DNA of 64,000 nucleotides, taken from Alphaproteobacteria bacterium. GTDB taxonomy: Bacteria; Pseudomonadota; Alphaproteobacteria; UBA8366. Under the pieces are notes generated by a model, which was given only the letters and a program-made list of their open reading frames with translations, had not been told where the DNA came from and searched no databases. How positions within the stretch are numbered: the first letter of the stretch is position 1; every line of letters starts with the position of its first letter. Made by a program: the position numbers and the translations under genes. Below are positions 8,571-16,952 of the stretch, in pieces. The stretch spans positions 1-64,000 of the forward strand of contig JAJFJD010000044.1 in assembly GCA_021774335.1 (NCBI GenBank), written 5' to 3'.

Positions 8571-9362
8571 ATGCCGGATAAGCCATCGAAAGAGCCGGAG
8601 ACTGTCTTGTCAGCGGCATTGCCGAAGCCGCGGCATCCAATTCTGACGCGGCTGCGCGCCTATTTTCTGGCCGGTATTCTGATTACGGCACCCATCGCGA
8701 TCACACTCGCGGTGGCATTTTGGTTGATCGATTTCGTAGACAGCCGTGTCGTCCCGCTCATCCCAGTGCAGTGGAATCCGGATACCTATCTACACAAGTA
8801 TTTCGGTGTCGAGTTCAGCCTGCCCGGCATCGGCGTGGTGATCCTATTCATCGCCATTACGCTGATCGGATGGCTGACAGCTAATTTTCTCGGCCGTTTT
8901 CTGGTCCGAACCGGCGAGAACATCGTCGCCCGCATGCCGGTGGTGCGCAGCGTCTATGGCGCGGTAAAGCAGATTATGGAGACTGTCTTCCGTAATCAGT
9001 CGGAAGCGTTCCGCCAAGCCGTGCTGGTCGAATATCCACGGCGCGGCCTGTGGACCATCGCCTTCATCACCGGCGAAACGGAGGGTGAGGTTCAGAACCT
9101 CACCGAAGAAGACATCGTCAACATTTACGTCCCGACGACGCCCAATCCGACTTCAGGATTCTTGCTTTTCGTACCGCGTAAAGACGTCGTGGTCCTCGAC
9201 ATGTCAGTAGATGATGCTTTCAAGATGGTCGTTTCTGTTGGACTTGTGGTGCCCGAGGATGGACGGTCGGAATCGGAACAGCGGTCACCGAAGGTTTCCG
9301 CGCGGACCTATGATTCGCCGGCCCTAACCAGCGAAAGCGAACGGCCACGGCGCGCCGGCTAA
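8571..9362 (+). CDS. DUF502 family membrane protein
   Basis: 263 residues. Two strong membrane segments, about residues 28-52 (YFLAGILITAPIAITLAVAFWLIDFV) and 80-105 (GIGVVILFIAITLIGWLTANFLG), followed by the DUF502 core: GENIVARMPVVRSVYGAVKQIMETV, then VLVEYPRRGLWTIAFITGE and VPTTPNPTSGFLLFVP. The family is widespread and inner-membrane; its function is not established. AAGGATAGGG precedes the ATG. Its stop overlaps the convergent recG stop. A perfect palindrome lies just upstream and may regulate it. Confidence 0.9.
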   Translation: MPDKPSKEPETVLSAALPKPRHPILTRLRAYFLAGILITAPIAITLAVAFWLIDFVDSRVVPLIPVQWNPDTYLHKYFGVEFSLPGIGVVILFIAITLIGWLTANFLGRFLVRTGENIVARMPVVRSVYGAVKQIMETVFRNQSEAFRQAVLVEYPRRGLWTIAFITGETEGEVQNLTEEDIVNIYVPTTPNPTSGFLLFVPRKDVVVLDMSVDDAFKMVVSVGLVVPEDGRSESEQRSPKVSARTYDSPALTSESERPRRAG

Positions 9363-11437
9363 CCCGAGCGTAGATTTGCGACGGCGCTATCGCGCTCGAA
9401 CAGATACAACAAAACCCGCAACGCCTGACCGCGCGCATCGGCAAGTTCCGGGTCCCGCGACAGAATAAGCTTCGTATCGTCGCGGGCCGCTTCCAGCAAC
9501 TCCTGATGAACCGCAAGGTCGGCAAGCCTGAATTCCGGGAAACCGCTCTGCCGGGTGCCGAGGATTTCACCGCCGCCGCGAAGTTTCAGATCCTCCTCCG
9601 CGATCCTGAACCCATCATCGCTCTCGCGCAGAATACTGAGCCGCGCCCGCGCGGTTTCAGTCAATGGCGGGGCATAAAGCAAAAGACAGGACGAAGCGCG
9701 CTCGCCGCGACCAATGCGGCCGCGTAATTGATGCAATTGCGCCAACCCGAACCGTTCGGCGTGTTCGATCACCATGACCGCCGCCGCCGGGACATCGACG
9801 CCTACTTCAATGACAGTGGTGGCCACGAGAAGGTTCGCCGGCCCATCGGCGAACCGAGCCATAGCGGCGTCCTTCTCCTTGCCTTTCATTCGGCCATGCA
9901 CCAGTTCGACGGTGTCGCCGAACCGATGCTGCAGATCGGCGTAGCGTGCTTCCGCATCGGCGAGGTCGCTGACTTCGGATTCTTCAACAAGCGGACAGAC
10001 CCAATACACCTTTGCACCGGTCTTGAGCGCGCGATCCACGCCGGCGATCACATCCTCGATCCGCGAGAGCGGTAGGGTGCGGGTATCTATGGGTTTCCGT
10101 CCTGCCGGCTTCTCGGTGAGTTGCGATGCCTCCATGTCGCCGAAGCTGGTCAGCAGCAGGGTGCGCGGAATGGGGGTCGCGGTCATCACCAGGGTGTCGA
10201 CCGCGCGGCCCTTCGCCGCCAAGGTCAGGCGCTGATGCACGCCGAACCGGTGTTGTTCGTCGATGACCGCCAGCATCAAGTCTTGAAACGCCACGTCGTT
10301 CTGGAAAAGCGCATGCGTGCCTACCGCGATCGATACCGTGCCGTTGACCAGATCTTCCAAGACCGCGGCGCGCGCGCGGCCCTTTTCGCGCCCGGTGAGG
10401 ACCGCGATGTTCAACCCGGCGGCGGCGGCGAGGGGCTTGATCGTTGCAAAATGCTGGCGTGCCAAGATTTCGGTCGGCGCCATGAGAACCGCCTGGCCGC
10501 CGGCTTCGACCGCGTTCAACATCGCAAACAGCGCGACAACGGTCTTGCCGCTGCCGACATCACCCTGCAACAACCGCAGCATCCGCGCATCGGATGACAT
10601 GTCGGCGAATATCTCGGCCAGCGCATTTTCCTGTGAACCGGTCAATTTGAACGGTAGTGCGGCCTGAACGCGGCTTTTCAGGCGGCCGTCGCCGGTAATC
10701 TCCCGGCCCGGCAGTTTCTTCATCTTGTGGCGCACCAGACCCAAGGCCAGCTGATTGGCCAGCAACTCGTCATAGGCAAGCCGGCAACGGGGTGGGGAGG
10801 TCGGCTCGATATCCTTGTAGCCCTGCGGCGTATGGAGGGCTTTCACCGCGTCTTGCCAACTCGGCCAGCCTTGCCGGTCGATATAGGCTGCATCCTGCCA
10901 TTCCGGCAGCTCTGGGGCGCGAGAGATCGATTCTCGGATCGCCTTGCCCAGGGTTTTCAACGTCAGCCCTGCTGTCAGCCCGTAAACCGGCTCGAAACGG
11001 GGCATCTGGTCGGCGTCGTCCTCGGCGAGGATATAGTCGGGATGGGTGATCTGGAATTCACCGTTCCATTCCTCGATGACACCACTGATCAGGCGTTTCT
11101 GCCCTTCCGGGAGCGACCGTTGCAGATAATCCTTTCTCGGATGAAAGAAGATCAGGGTGACGAAACCGCTGTCATCGGCACATCGGATCCGGTACGGCCG
11201 CTTTCCATGCCCGGGCATATGGCTGTCGACAATGAGCGAAAGGGTAGCGATCTGTCCCTTTGGCGCCTCGGCAATGGAAGGCGACAGGGTCCGGTCGATC
11301 AAATCGCGGGGCAGTTGCCACAGAAGATCCACGACATTCGTACCGCCGAGTTTTCCGATAAGCGCGGCCATGCGCGGACCGACCCCCGGTAGCGAGGTTA
11401 CCGGCGCAAATAACGGAAACAGGACCTCGGGGCGCAC
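9359..11437 (-). CDS. recG: ATP-dependent DNA helicase RecG
   Basis: 692 residues from GTG 11437. RecG remodels stalled replication forks and branch-migrates Holliday junctions. An N-terminal wedge/OB region starts FPLFAPVTSLPGVGP. The helicase core has Walker A LQGDVGSGKT, MAPTEILARQH, the DEQHR box in VIDEQHRFGVHQR, TATPIPRTL, and motif VI QLRGRIGRG. The open frame extends upstream to 11704 but would overlap sdhE on the other strand, and the 89 extra residues are not RecG-like. Divergent from sdhE-mfd, a common alphaproteobacterial arrangement. Confidence 0.95.
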   Translation of the reverse strand: MRPEVLFPLFAPVTSLPGVGPRMAALIGKLGGTNVVDLLWQLPRDLIDRTLSPSIAEAPKGQIATLSLIVDSHMPGHGKRPYRIRCADDSGFVTLIFFHPRKDYLQRSLPEGQKRLISGVIEEWNGEFQITHPDYILAEDDADQMPRFEPVYGLTAGLTLKTLGKAIRESISRAPELPEWQDAAYIDRQGWPSWQDAVKALHTPQGYKDIEPTSPPRCRLAYDELLANQLALGLVRHKMKKLPGREITGDGRLKSRVQAALPFKLTGSQENALAEIFADMSSDARMLRLLQGDVGSGKTVVALFAMLNAVEAGGQAVLMAPTEILARQHFATIKPLAAAAGLNIAVLTGREKGRARAAVLEDLVNGTVSIAVGTHALFQNDVAFQDLMLAVIDEQHRFGVHQRLTLAAKGRAVDTLVMTATPIPRTLLLTSFGDMEASQLTEKPAGRKPIDTRTLPLSRIEDVIAGVDRALKTGAKVYWVCPLVEESEVSDLADAEARYADLQHRFGDTVELVHGRMKGKEKDAAMARFADGPANLLVATTVIEVGVDVPAAAVMVIEHAERFGLAQLHQLRGRIGRGERASSCLLLYAPPLTETARARLSILRESDDGFRIAEEDLKLRGGGEILGTRQSGFPEFRLADLAVHQELLEAARDDTKLILSRDPELADARGQALRVLLYLFERDSAVANLRSG

Positions 11438-11560
11438 AAATGTACTCGTTTTGACGGCGGTTTCAACGCGGCTCTCAGGGACGAAGTCTAGACTACAAAC
11501 CGACGCGCAACCATACGAGAGCGCAAATTCCCGATTTACCTTCACCCCGCAACGGCCTAT

Positions 11561-11866
11561 ATGCATCCGATGACATCCGACACGGCGGCACAGGGTACCG
11601 ATGCGGCTTCGATCCGACTTAAGCGGCTCAAATATCGCAGTTGGCACCGTGGAACCCAGGAAATGGATCTGTTGCTCGGCCGGTTTGCGGACGTGCGACT
11701 CCACACACTTTCGGAACAGGAACTCGATCTCTATGAAGCCGTATTGGGCGAAGCCGACCAGGATCTATACGGTTGGGTCACGGGTGAGCAGCCATGGCCG
11801 ACGTCTCTGAGAAACCCTCTGACGCAGCAAATAACCGACTTCTCGCAGAAGCCGCGGACCTGCTGA
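11561..11866 (+). CDS. sdhE: Succinate dehydrogenase FAD assembly factor SdhE
   Basis: 101 residues. SdhE (DUF339/YgfY) promotes covalent flavinylation of the succinate dehydrogenase flavoprotein subunit in the cytoplasm. The hallmark RGxxE motif is present in SWHRGTQEMDLLLGRF (about residues 27-42), followed by LYEAVLGEADQDLYGWVTGEQP, the conserved helical part. The last 25 codons overlap the start of mfd in another frame, so the two are co-transcribed and probably translationally coupled. Divergent from recG across about 120 bp holding both promoters. Confidence 0.92.
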   Translation: MHPMTSDTAAQGTDAASIRLKRLKYRSWHRGTQEMDLLLGRFADVRLHTLSEQELDLYEAVLGEADQDLYGWVTGEQPWPTSLRNPLTQQITDFSQKPRTC

Positions 11867-14800
11867 GCACGCTGTGGCATGCCCTTCCGGCAAGCGGGAA
11901 GGGCACGATCTGCGGCGTTCCGGAAGGGTATGATGCTTGCCTGCTGGCCGCTGGACTGCGCGTGCATGACGCGCCGATCATCCACATTTGCCGCGACGAT
12001 GCACGGATGTCTCGGATGGCCGAGGCGCTCGAATTCTTCGATCCCGACGTCCAAGTATTTAGCCTTCCGGCATGGGACTGTCTGCCGTATGACCGGGTTT
12101 CGCCGAACCCCGAACTTGCCGCAGGACGGCTTGAAACGATCGCCTATTTGGCCGACAAACCGTCGGGTCCCTATGTCGTCTTGACGACGGTCAGCGCGGC
12201 GCTGCAGCTGATGCCACCACAGGACGCCTTTCAGGGCGTCGCGATCGCGGGGCGTCCGGGCAGCCAAATGCCGCAGGAAAAGCTGCTCACCTTCTTTTCG
12301 CACAACGGCTATCGCCGGGCGGGCACCGTCCGCGAACCTGGCGAATATGCCCTGCGCGGCGGAATCGTCGACGTCTTCCCGCCTGGAGAGGAGTCGCCCC
12401 TCCGCATGGATTTCTTTGGCGATGAACTTGAATCCATTCGCCGTTTCGATGCGATGACGCAACGGACGCTTGGCGACGAGCAGGAAGTCAAACTCATTCC
12501 GGTCAGTGAGGTCATCCTGGATGACCGGAGCATCGCCGATTTCCGCGACCGGTATCGAAAGATGTTCGGCGTGCCGGCCGCCAACGACGTCATTTACGAA
12601 AGTGTCAGCGCCGGACAGCGGCATCCTGGCGTAGAGCATTGGTTGCCGCTGTTCTGGGGCGGGTTGGAAAGCATCTTCGACTATCTTCCCGATGCGGTCC
12701 TTTCCTTCGATCATCGGACGGAAGAGGCGGTGGCCGCGCGATTGGACCTGATAGCGGATTATTTTCAGGCCCGGCAAGAGATGTTGCCGTCGACCCAACG
12801 CGACGCCGCAGCAGAAGCAACGCCGGTCTATCACCCGGTCCCGCCGGAAACCTTGTTCCTGGATGACAAGCAATGGCGCGCGGTACTTGCAAAGCGACGC
12901 GCGGTCGAATTCACGCCCTTCGACGCACCAGAGGATATGGACGGCGTCGTCAACGCCGGAGGCCGTCCGCCGCCCGATTTTTCCGTCGCCCGAACCAATC
13001 CCGACCTCAACCCCTTCGATACCGCCAAGGCGCTGATCGATAAGGAAACCGAGCGTCCTGTCGTCATTACCGCGCATAGCGAAGGGTCGCGCGACCGCTT
13101 GGCCTCGATGCTGACGGAGCATGGCGCATCGACACCGGTCCTGATCGATAGCTGGAGCGATGTGGATACCCACGAAGCGGGGAAGACTCTGTTGGGGATT
13201 CTTGACATCGACCATGGCTTCGCCGCGCCGGACCGGATCGTCGTCAGCGAGCAGGATATCCTCGGTGAACGGCTTATTCGCGCCGCGCGCAAACGCCGCC
13301 AGGCCGAACACTTCATCACCGAAGTCTCCAGCCTCAACGCCGGCGACATCGTCGTCCACGTCGATAACGGCATCGGCCGCTATGAAGGTCTAGAGACGCT
13401 GACGGTCGGCCGCGCGCCACATGACTGTCTGCGTGTCCTTTACGCCGGCGATGACCGTTTGTATGTCCCGGTAGAGAATATTGACGTGCTGTCGCGATAT
13501 GGCGCCGAGGATTCGGCGATGCAGCTCGACCGGCTCGGCGCGACCGCCTGGCAGGCGCGAAAGGCGCGGGTCAAGGAACGCATCCGCGAGATCGCCGATC
13601 AATTGCTCAAGGTAGCCGCCGAACGCACCATGCAGGCTGGCGAAGAGATGCAACCGCAGTCCGCCGAATTCGAAGAGTTCTGCGCTCGATTTTCCTTCTC
13701 CGAAACCGACGACCAGCAACAGGCGATCGACGACGTTGTCGAGGATTTGGGATCCGGCCGCGCGATGGACCGGCTGGTCTGCGGCGATGTCGGTTTCGGC
13801 AAGACGGAAGTAGCCCTGCGCGCGGCCTTTGTGGCCGCAATGACCGGGACTCAGGTCGCATTGGTGGTGCCGACGACATTACTCGCGGCACAGCATTACA
13901 AGACCTTCAGTGAACGCTTCACCGGCCTGCCCATTCGGATTGAACAGCTTTCGCGGCTCGTTCCCTCCGGCAAGGCCGCGACAGTGCGCGAAGAACTATC
14001 CGCCGGGATGATCAACATCGTGATCGGCACGCAGTCGCTGCTCGCGAAATCCATCGAATTCGACAATCTCGGTCTGTTGATCGTGGACGAGGAACAGCAT
14101 TTCGGCGTTGCTCAGAAAGAACGGCTGAAGCAGCTCAAAGCCAATGTTCACGTCCTGACCCTGACGGCGACACCGATCCCGCGGACCCTGCAAATGGCGC
14201 TCGCGGGCGTCCGGGAAATGAGCATCATCGCAACCCCGCCCGTGGACCGGCTCGCCGTGCGCACCTTTGTGCTGCCTTACGATCCGGTCATGATCCGTGA
14301 AGCGATCCGTCGGGAAACCTACCGGGGCGGGCAAACCTTCTACGTCTGCCCACGCGTGTCGGATATCAGCCGGGTGCATGACCGCCTCAAGGACCTCGTC
14401 CCGGAGGCGAAGGTGGGCATCGCCCATGGCCAGATGCCGACGATCGAACTCGAAAACGTCATGACGGGGTTCAGCGACGCCGAATACGACATCCTGCTGA
14501 CCACCAACATCATCGAAGCGGGGCTCGATATTCCGAGCGCCAATACCATGATCGTGCATCGGGCCGACCGCTTCGGATTGGCGCAGCTCTATCAGCTTCG
14601 GGGACGGATCGGCCGCTCGAAAACCCGCGCCTATGCCTACCTGACGCTGCCGCCGGGTCAGAAGATTACCGAAACCGCCTCGAAACGGCTGGCGGTCATG
14701 CAATCGCTGGACACATTGGGCGCGGGCTTCACGCTGGCCAGCCATGACCTGGATATTCGCGGCGCAGGCAACCTGCTCGGCGACGAACAATCCGGCCATA

Positions 14801-15351
14801 TCAAGGAAGTCGGCGTCGAGCTCTACCAGCAGCTCCTGGAGGAGGCGATTACCAAGCTGCGCGACGGCGAGAGCGATGAGATCATGGAAGAGGGGTGGTC
14901 ACCGCAGATTTCTGTCGGCACGTCAGTGCTGATTCCCGACACCTATGTCTCGGACCTCTCTGTCCGGCTTGGTCTCTATCGCCGTTTGTCCGTCCTCTCC
15001 ACACGTGACGACATCGACGGCTTGGCCGCGGAAATGATCGACCGCTTCGGACCGCTTCCGGATGAAGTGAAAAATCTGATGGAAATCATGGAGATCAAAC
15101 AGTTTTGCAAGACGGCAAGTATCGAAAAAATTGATGCCGGACCGAAGGGTGCGGTGCTGTCCTTCCGAAACAACGAGTTTGCGAATCCCGAAGGGCTGAT
15201 CGGTTTCATCCATAAGGAAGCGGGCCGGGTGCGCCTGCGTCCGGATCACAGCTTGCTGTGCATGCGTCGCTGGGACCGTCAGCAGGAGCGGTTGGATGGT
15301 GTCCGTGACTTAGTGAGCACGCTCGCCCGGATTTCCGCCGCGGGCGGATAG
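11794..15351 (+). CDS. mfd: Transcription-repair coupling factor Mfd
   Basis: 1185 residues. Mfd removes RNA polymerase stalled at DNA lesions and recruits UvrA. Domains in order: UvrB-like module (about 30-350, with PAWDCLPYDRVSPN and YALRGGIVDVFPPG), RNA-polymerase-interaction domain (about 500-570, GDIVVHVDNGIGRYEGL), then a RecG-like translocase with Walker A CGDVGFGKTEVALRAA, DEEQHFGV, TATPIPRTLQMAL and QLRGRIGRSKTRAYAY, and a C-terminal TRCF domain. ATG 11794 lies 73 nt inside sdhE and has GGGTGAG upstream. Full length, no disruption seen. Confidence 0.97.
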   Translation: MADVSEKPSDAANNRLLAEAADLLSTLWHALPASGKGTICGVPEGYDACLLAAGLRVHDAPIIHICRDDARMSRMAEALEFFDPDVQVFSLPAWDCLPYDRVSPNPELAAGRLETIAYLADKPSGPYVVLTTVSAALQLMPPQDAFQGVAIAGRPGSQMPQEKLLTFFSHNGYRRAGTVREPGEYALRGGIVDVFPPGEESPLRMDFFGDELESIRRFDAMTQRTLGDEQEVKLIPVSEVILDDRSIADFRDRYRKMFGVPAANDVIYESVSAGQRHPGVEHWLPLFWGGLESIFDYLPDAVLSFDHRTEEAVAARLDLIADYFQARQEMLPSTQRDAAAEATPVYHPVPPETLFLDDKQWRAVLAKRRAVEFTPFDAPEDMDGVVNAGGRPPPDFSVARTNPDLNPFDTAKALIDKETERPVVITAHSEGSRDRLASMLTEHGASTPVLIDSWSDVDTHEAGKTLLGILDIDHGFAAPDRIVVSEQDILGERLIRAARKRRQAEHFITEVSSLNAGDIVVHVDNGIGRYEGLETLTVGRAPHDCLRVLYAGDDRLYVPVENIDVLSRYGAEDSAMQLDRLGATAWQARKARVKERIREIADQLLKVAAERTMQAGEEMQPQSAEFEEFCARFSFSETDDQQQAIDDVVEDLGSGRAMDRLVCGDVGFGKTEVALRAAFVAAMTGTQVALVVPTTLLAAQHYKTFSERFTGLPIRIEQLSRLVPSGKAATVREELSAGMINIVIGTQSLLAKSIEFDNLGLLIVDEEQHFGVAQKERLKQLKANVHVLTLTATPIPRTLQMALAGVREMSIIATPPVDRLAVRTFVLPYDPVMIREAIRRETYRGGQTFYVCPRVSDISRVHDRLKDLVPEAKVGIAHGQMPTIELENVMTGFSDAEYDILLTTNIIEAGLDIPSANTMIVHRADRFGLAQLYQLRGRIGRSKTRAYAYLTLPPGQKITETASKRLAVMQSLDTLGAGFTLASHDLDIRGAGNLLGDEQSGHIKEVGVELYQQLLEEAITKLRDGESDEIMEEGWSPQISVGTSVLIPDTYVSDLSVRLGLYRRLSVLSTRDDIDGLAAEMIDRFGPLPDEVKNLMEIMEIKQFCKTASIEKIDAGPKGAVLSFRNNEFANPEGLIGFIHKEAGRVRLRPDHSLLCMRRWDRQQERLDGVRDLVSTLARISAAGG

Positions 15352-15356
15352 CGGCG

Positions 15357-16001
15357 CTAGAGCGTTGCCTGCCGTGCTTCTTCCTGCACCATATCAAACA
15401 ACGAGAAGAACGCTTCCGGCTCTTGCGCACCCGATAGCGCGTATCGCCTATTCACGATGAAGCAAGGCACGCCTTCAATCCCGATCTGGCGCGCATGCAT
15501 GTCCTCATTCCGGACAGCCTCGACATCCTCGGTAGACGACAGGTAACGGTCGATAAGGTCTGTATCCAGACCGACATCCTCGCCGATCTCCAGCAGGATC
15601 GCTCGCTCGCCGATATCCAATCCTCGCAGAAAATAGGCGCTGAAGAGATTTTCCGCAACGGCATCCTGACAATCATGCAGGCCAGCGAATCGGATTAGGC
15701 GGTGTGCGTCGACGGTGCTCGGCGTAACCGTGATCGCATCGAAGCGGAACCCGATTCCTTCCAGCGCACCGACTTGCCCGATATGCCGATAGAGCCGGTC
15801 GGCTTCGGTCGCACTCCCGAACTTCGTTGTCAGGTAGGCACCACGATCCATGCCCGCCGCCGGCATCGCCGGATTTAGTTGAAAGGCCCGCCAATTGATC
15901 GTCGATGGGATGGACGGCCGCGCAGCGAGGGCGCGCTCAAGACGGCGCTTGCCAATAAAGCACCACGGGCAAATCGGATCGGAGAAGACATCAATTTGCA
16001 T
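15357..16001 (-). CDS. DsbA-family oxidoreductase (FrnE-like)
   Basis: 214 residues. Thioredoxin fold with the redox motif at the N-terminus: VFSDPICPWCFIGKRRLE (CPWC), then an inserted helical region and the cis-Pro segment GIEGVPCFIVNRRYALSGAQ near residue 180. This pattern fits the FrnE / HCCA-isomerase-like branch of cytoplasmic DsbA-like proteins. No signal peptide. It probably catalyses thiol-disulfide exchange or glutathione-dependent isomerisation; the substrate is unknown. Convergent with mfd with only five bases between stops. Confidence 0.88.
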   Translation of the reverse strand: MQIDVFSDPICPWCFIGKRRLERALAARPSIPSTINWRAFQLNPAMPAAGMDRGAYLTTKFGSATEADRLYRHIGQVGALEGIGFRFDAITVTPSTVDAHRLIRFAGLHDCQDAVAENLFSAYFLRGLDIGERAILLEIGEDVGLDTDLIDRYLSSTEDVEAVRNEDMHARQIGIEGVPCFIVNRRYALSGAQEPEAFFSLFDMVQEEARQATL

Positions 16002-16045
16002 GCCTATTACCTTCGAGTGCGCCGACAGGGGCGGTATCGGAAAGT

Positions 16046-16531
16046 TTAGGACATAATCTTTTGGACTGCGATCTCCAGCCCTTTGGCAATCTCGCGGCCC
16101 ACAGGCCCGCCGTCACCGCTGATCTTGTTCATCATCACGGCTTTCAGGGCGTCGATGTGCACGCCGATAACCAGCAATGCCTTGTCATCGGAACCGTTGA
16201 GGTTTTCGGTAAAGGTGCAAAGCGAGGAGCCGATACGGGTCAGCAGGGGATAGTCAAACGTAGCGCCCTGGCCGCGCAAGTCGTGCACAACCATGAAGAT
16301 ACTCCGGATGATGTCAGGCCGCTTGTCGGGATTGGCCGTCGCCTCTTTGTGCAGCGTGCCCAGCCGGTTGATTTCCTCTAACGCCAAATTGGTAAATTGA
16401 TCGCTGAGACGTTTGACCGCCGCATCGGCGCGAGACAGCATCTTTTCGCTGATATCGCCGCCGCCAGACACGCGTTCGGAAATTTGATGTGGCGGCTGGA
16501 TAAACTGGGCCGTTGAACTGTTCGGCGTCAT
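16046..16531 (-). CDS. Conserved hypothetical protein, possibly HPt-like helical protein
   Basis: 161 residues from ATG 16531; the frame extends 26 codons upstream with low-quality sequence. Mostly alpha-helical by eye. A central stretch, IFMVVHDLRGQGATFDYPLLTRIGSSLCTF, resembles the phosphohistidine site of HPt domains (H-x-L-[KR]-G followed by a Gly and a Leu/Ile helix), which would make His108 or so the phosphorylated residue. I infer a possible phosphorelay or regulator role; no kinase is adjacent. Otherwise a hypothetical. Confidence 0.6.
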   Translation of the reverse strand: MTPNSSTAQFIQPPHQISERVSGGGDISEKMLSRADAAVKRLSDQFTNLALEEINRLGTLHKEATANPDKRPDIIRSIFMVVHDLRGQGATFDYPLLTRIGSSLCTFTENLNGSDDKALLVIGVHIDALKAVMMNKISGDGGPVGREIAKGLEIAVQKIMS

Positions 16532-16952
16532 CCTAAGATTCCCATCCCATACATTTGCGCTTTTGGTGCGCTTACACCGCCTTGGCAGGGCGGATATCGT
16601 CCTATGCAACCATCGTTTGCGGGGTCATTCGGCCAGCATTGTAAAATTCAAAGCTGGCTAATTGCCCGCGGTCCCTCATTACCGGAGTATTTCATAACTC
16701 GGCAATGAACGGGAAGATTGAATTGCAATTCCATTACACACAAGCTGCGTTAAGAAATTGTCAACGGCAGGGGCACGTTAACATGATGGAATTAAACACT
16801 TTAATGGTGAAGACCGATGTGCCTTGATACCTAAACCCGCAACATTCATGGACCCCAACGCCGCGCCGGCTTGACGTATGTCGCGCCGCGAAGAACGATA
16901 CGGCCAAAGGGTCGGAGCAACCGCGTCCAACCCGAAAAGGAGGACACCGCCG
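16532..16952. other. Intergenic region upstream of the acyl-CoA synthetase operon
   Basis: About 420 bp between divergent genes. The middle (about 16640-16830) is AT-rich and the likely promoter region for the downstream operon. It ends in AGGAGG at 16940-16945, the ribosome binding site of the next gene. I see no RNA gene and no convincing protein; a 14-codon frame starting near 16782 is too short to claim. Confidence 0.5.

Noticed and set aside
11438..11704. N-terminal extension of recG to ATG 11704
   Set aside because: Would overlap sdhE on the other strand and the extra residues are unlike RecG; GTG 11437 fits.
11731..13359. 542-codon minus-strand frame opposite mfd
   Set aside because: Long only because of GC-rich codon bias; Mfd motifs are on the plus strand.
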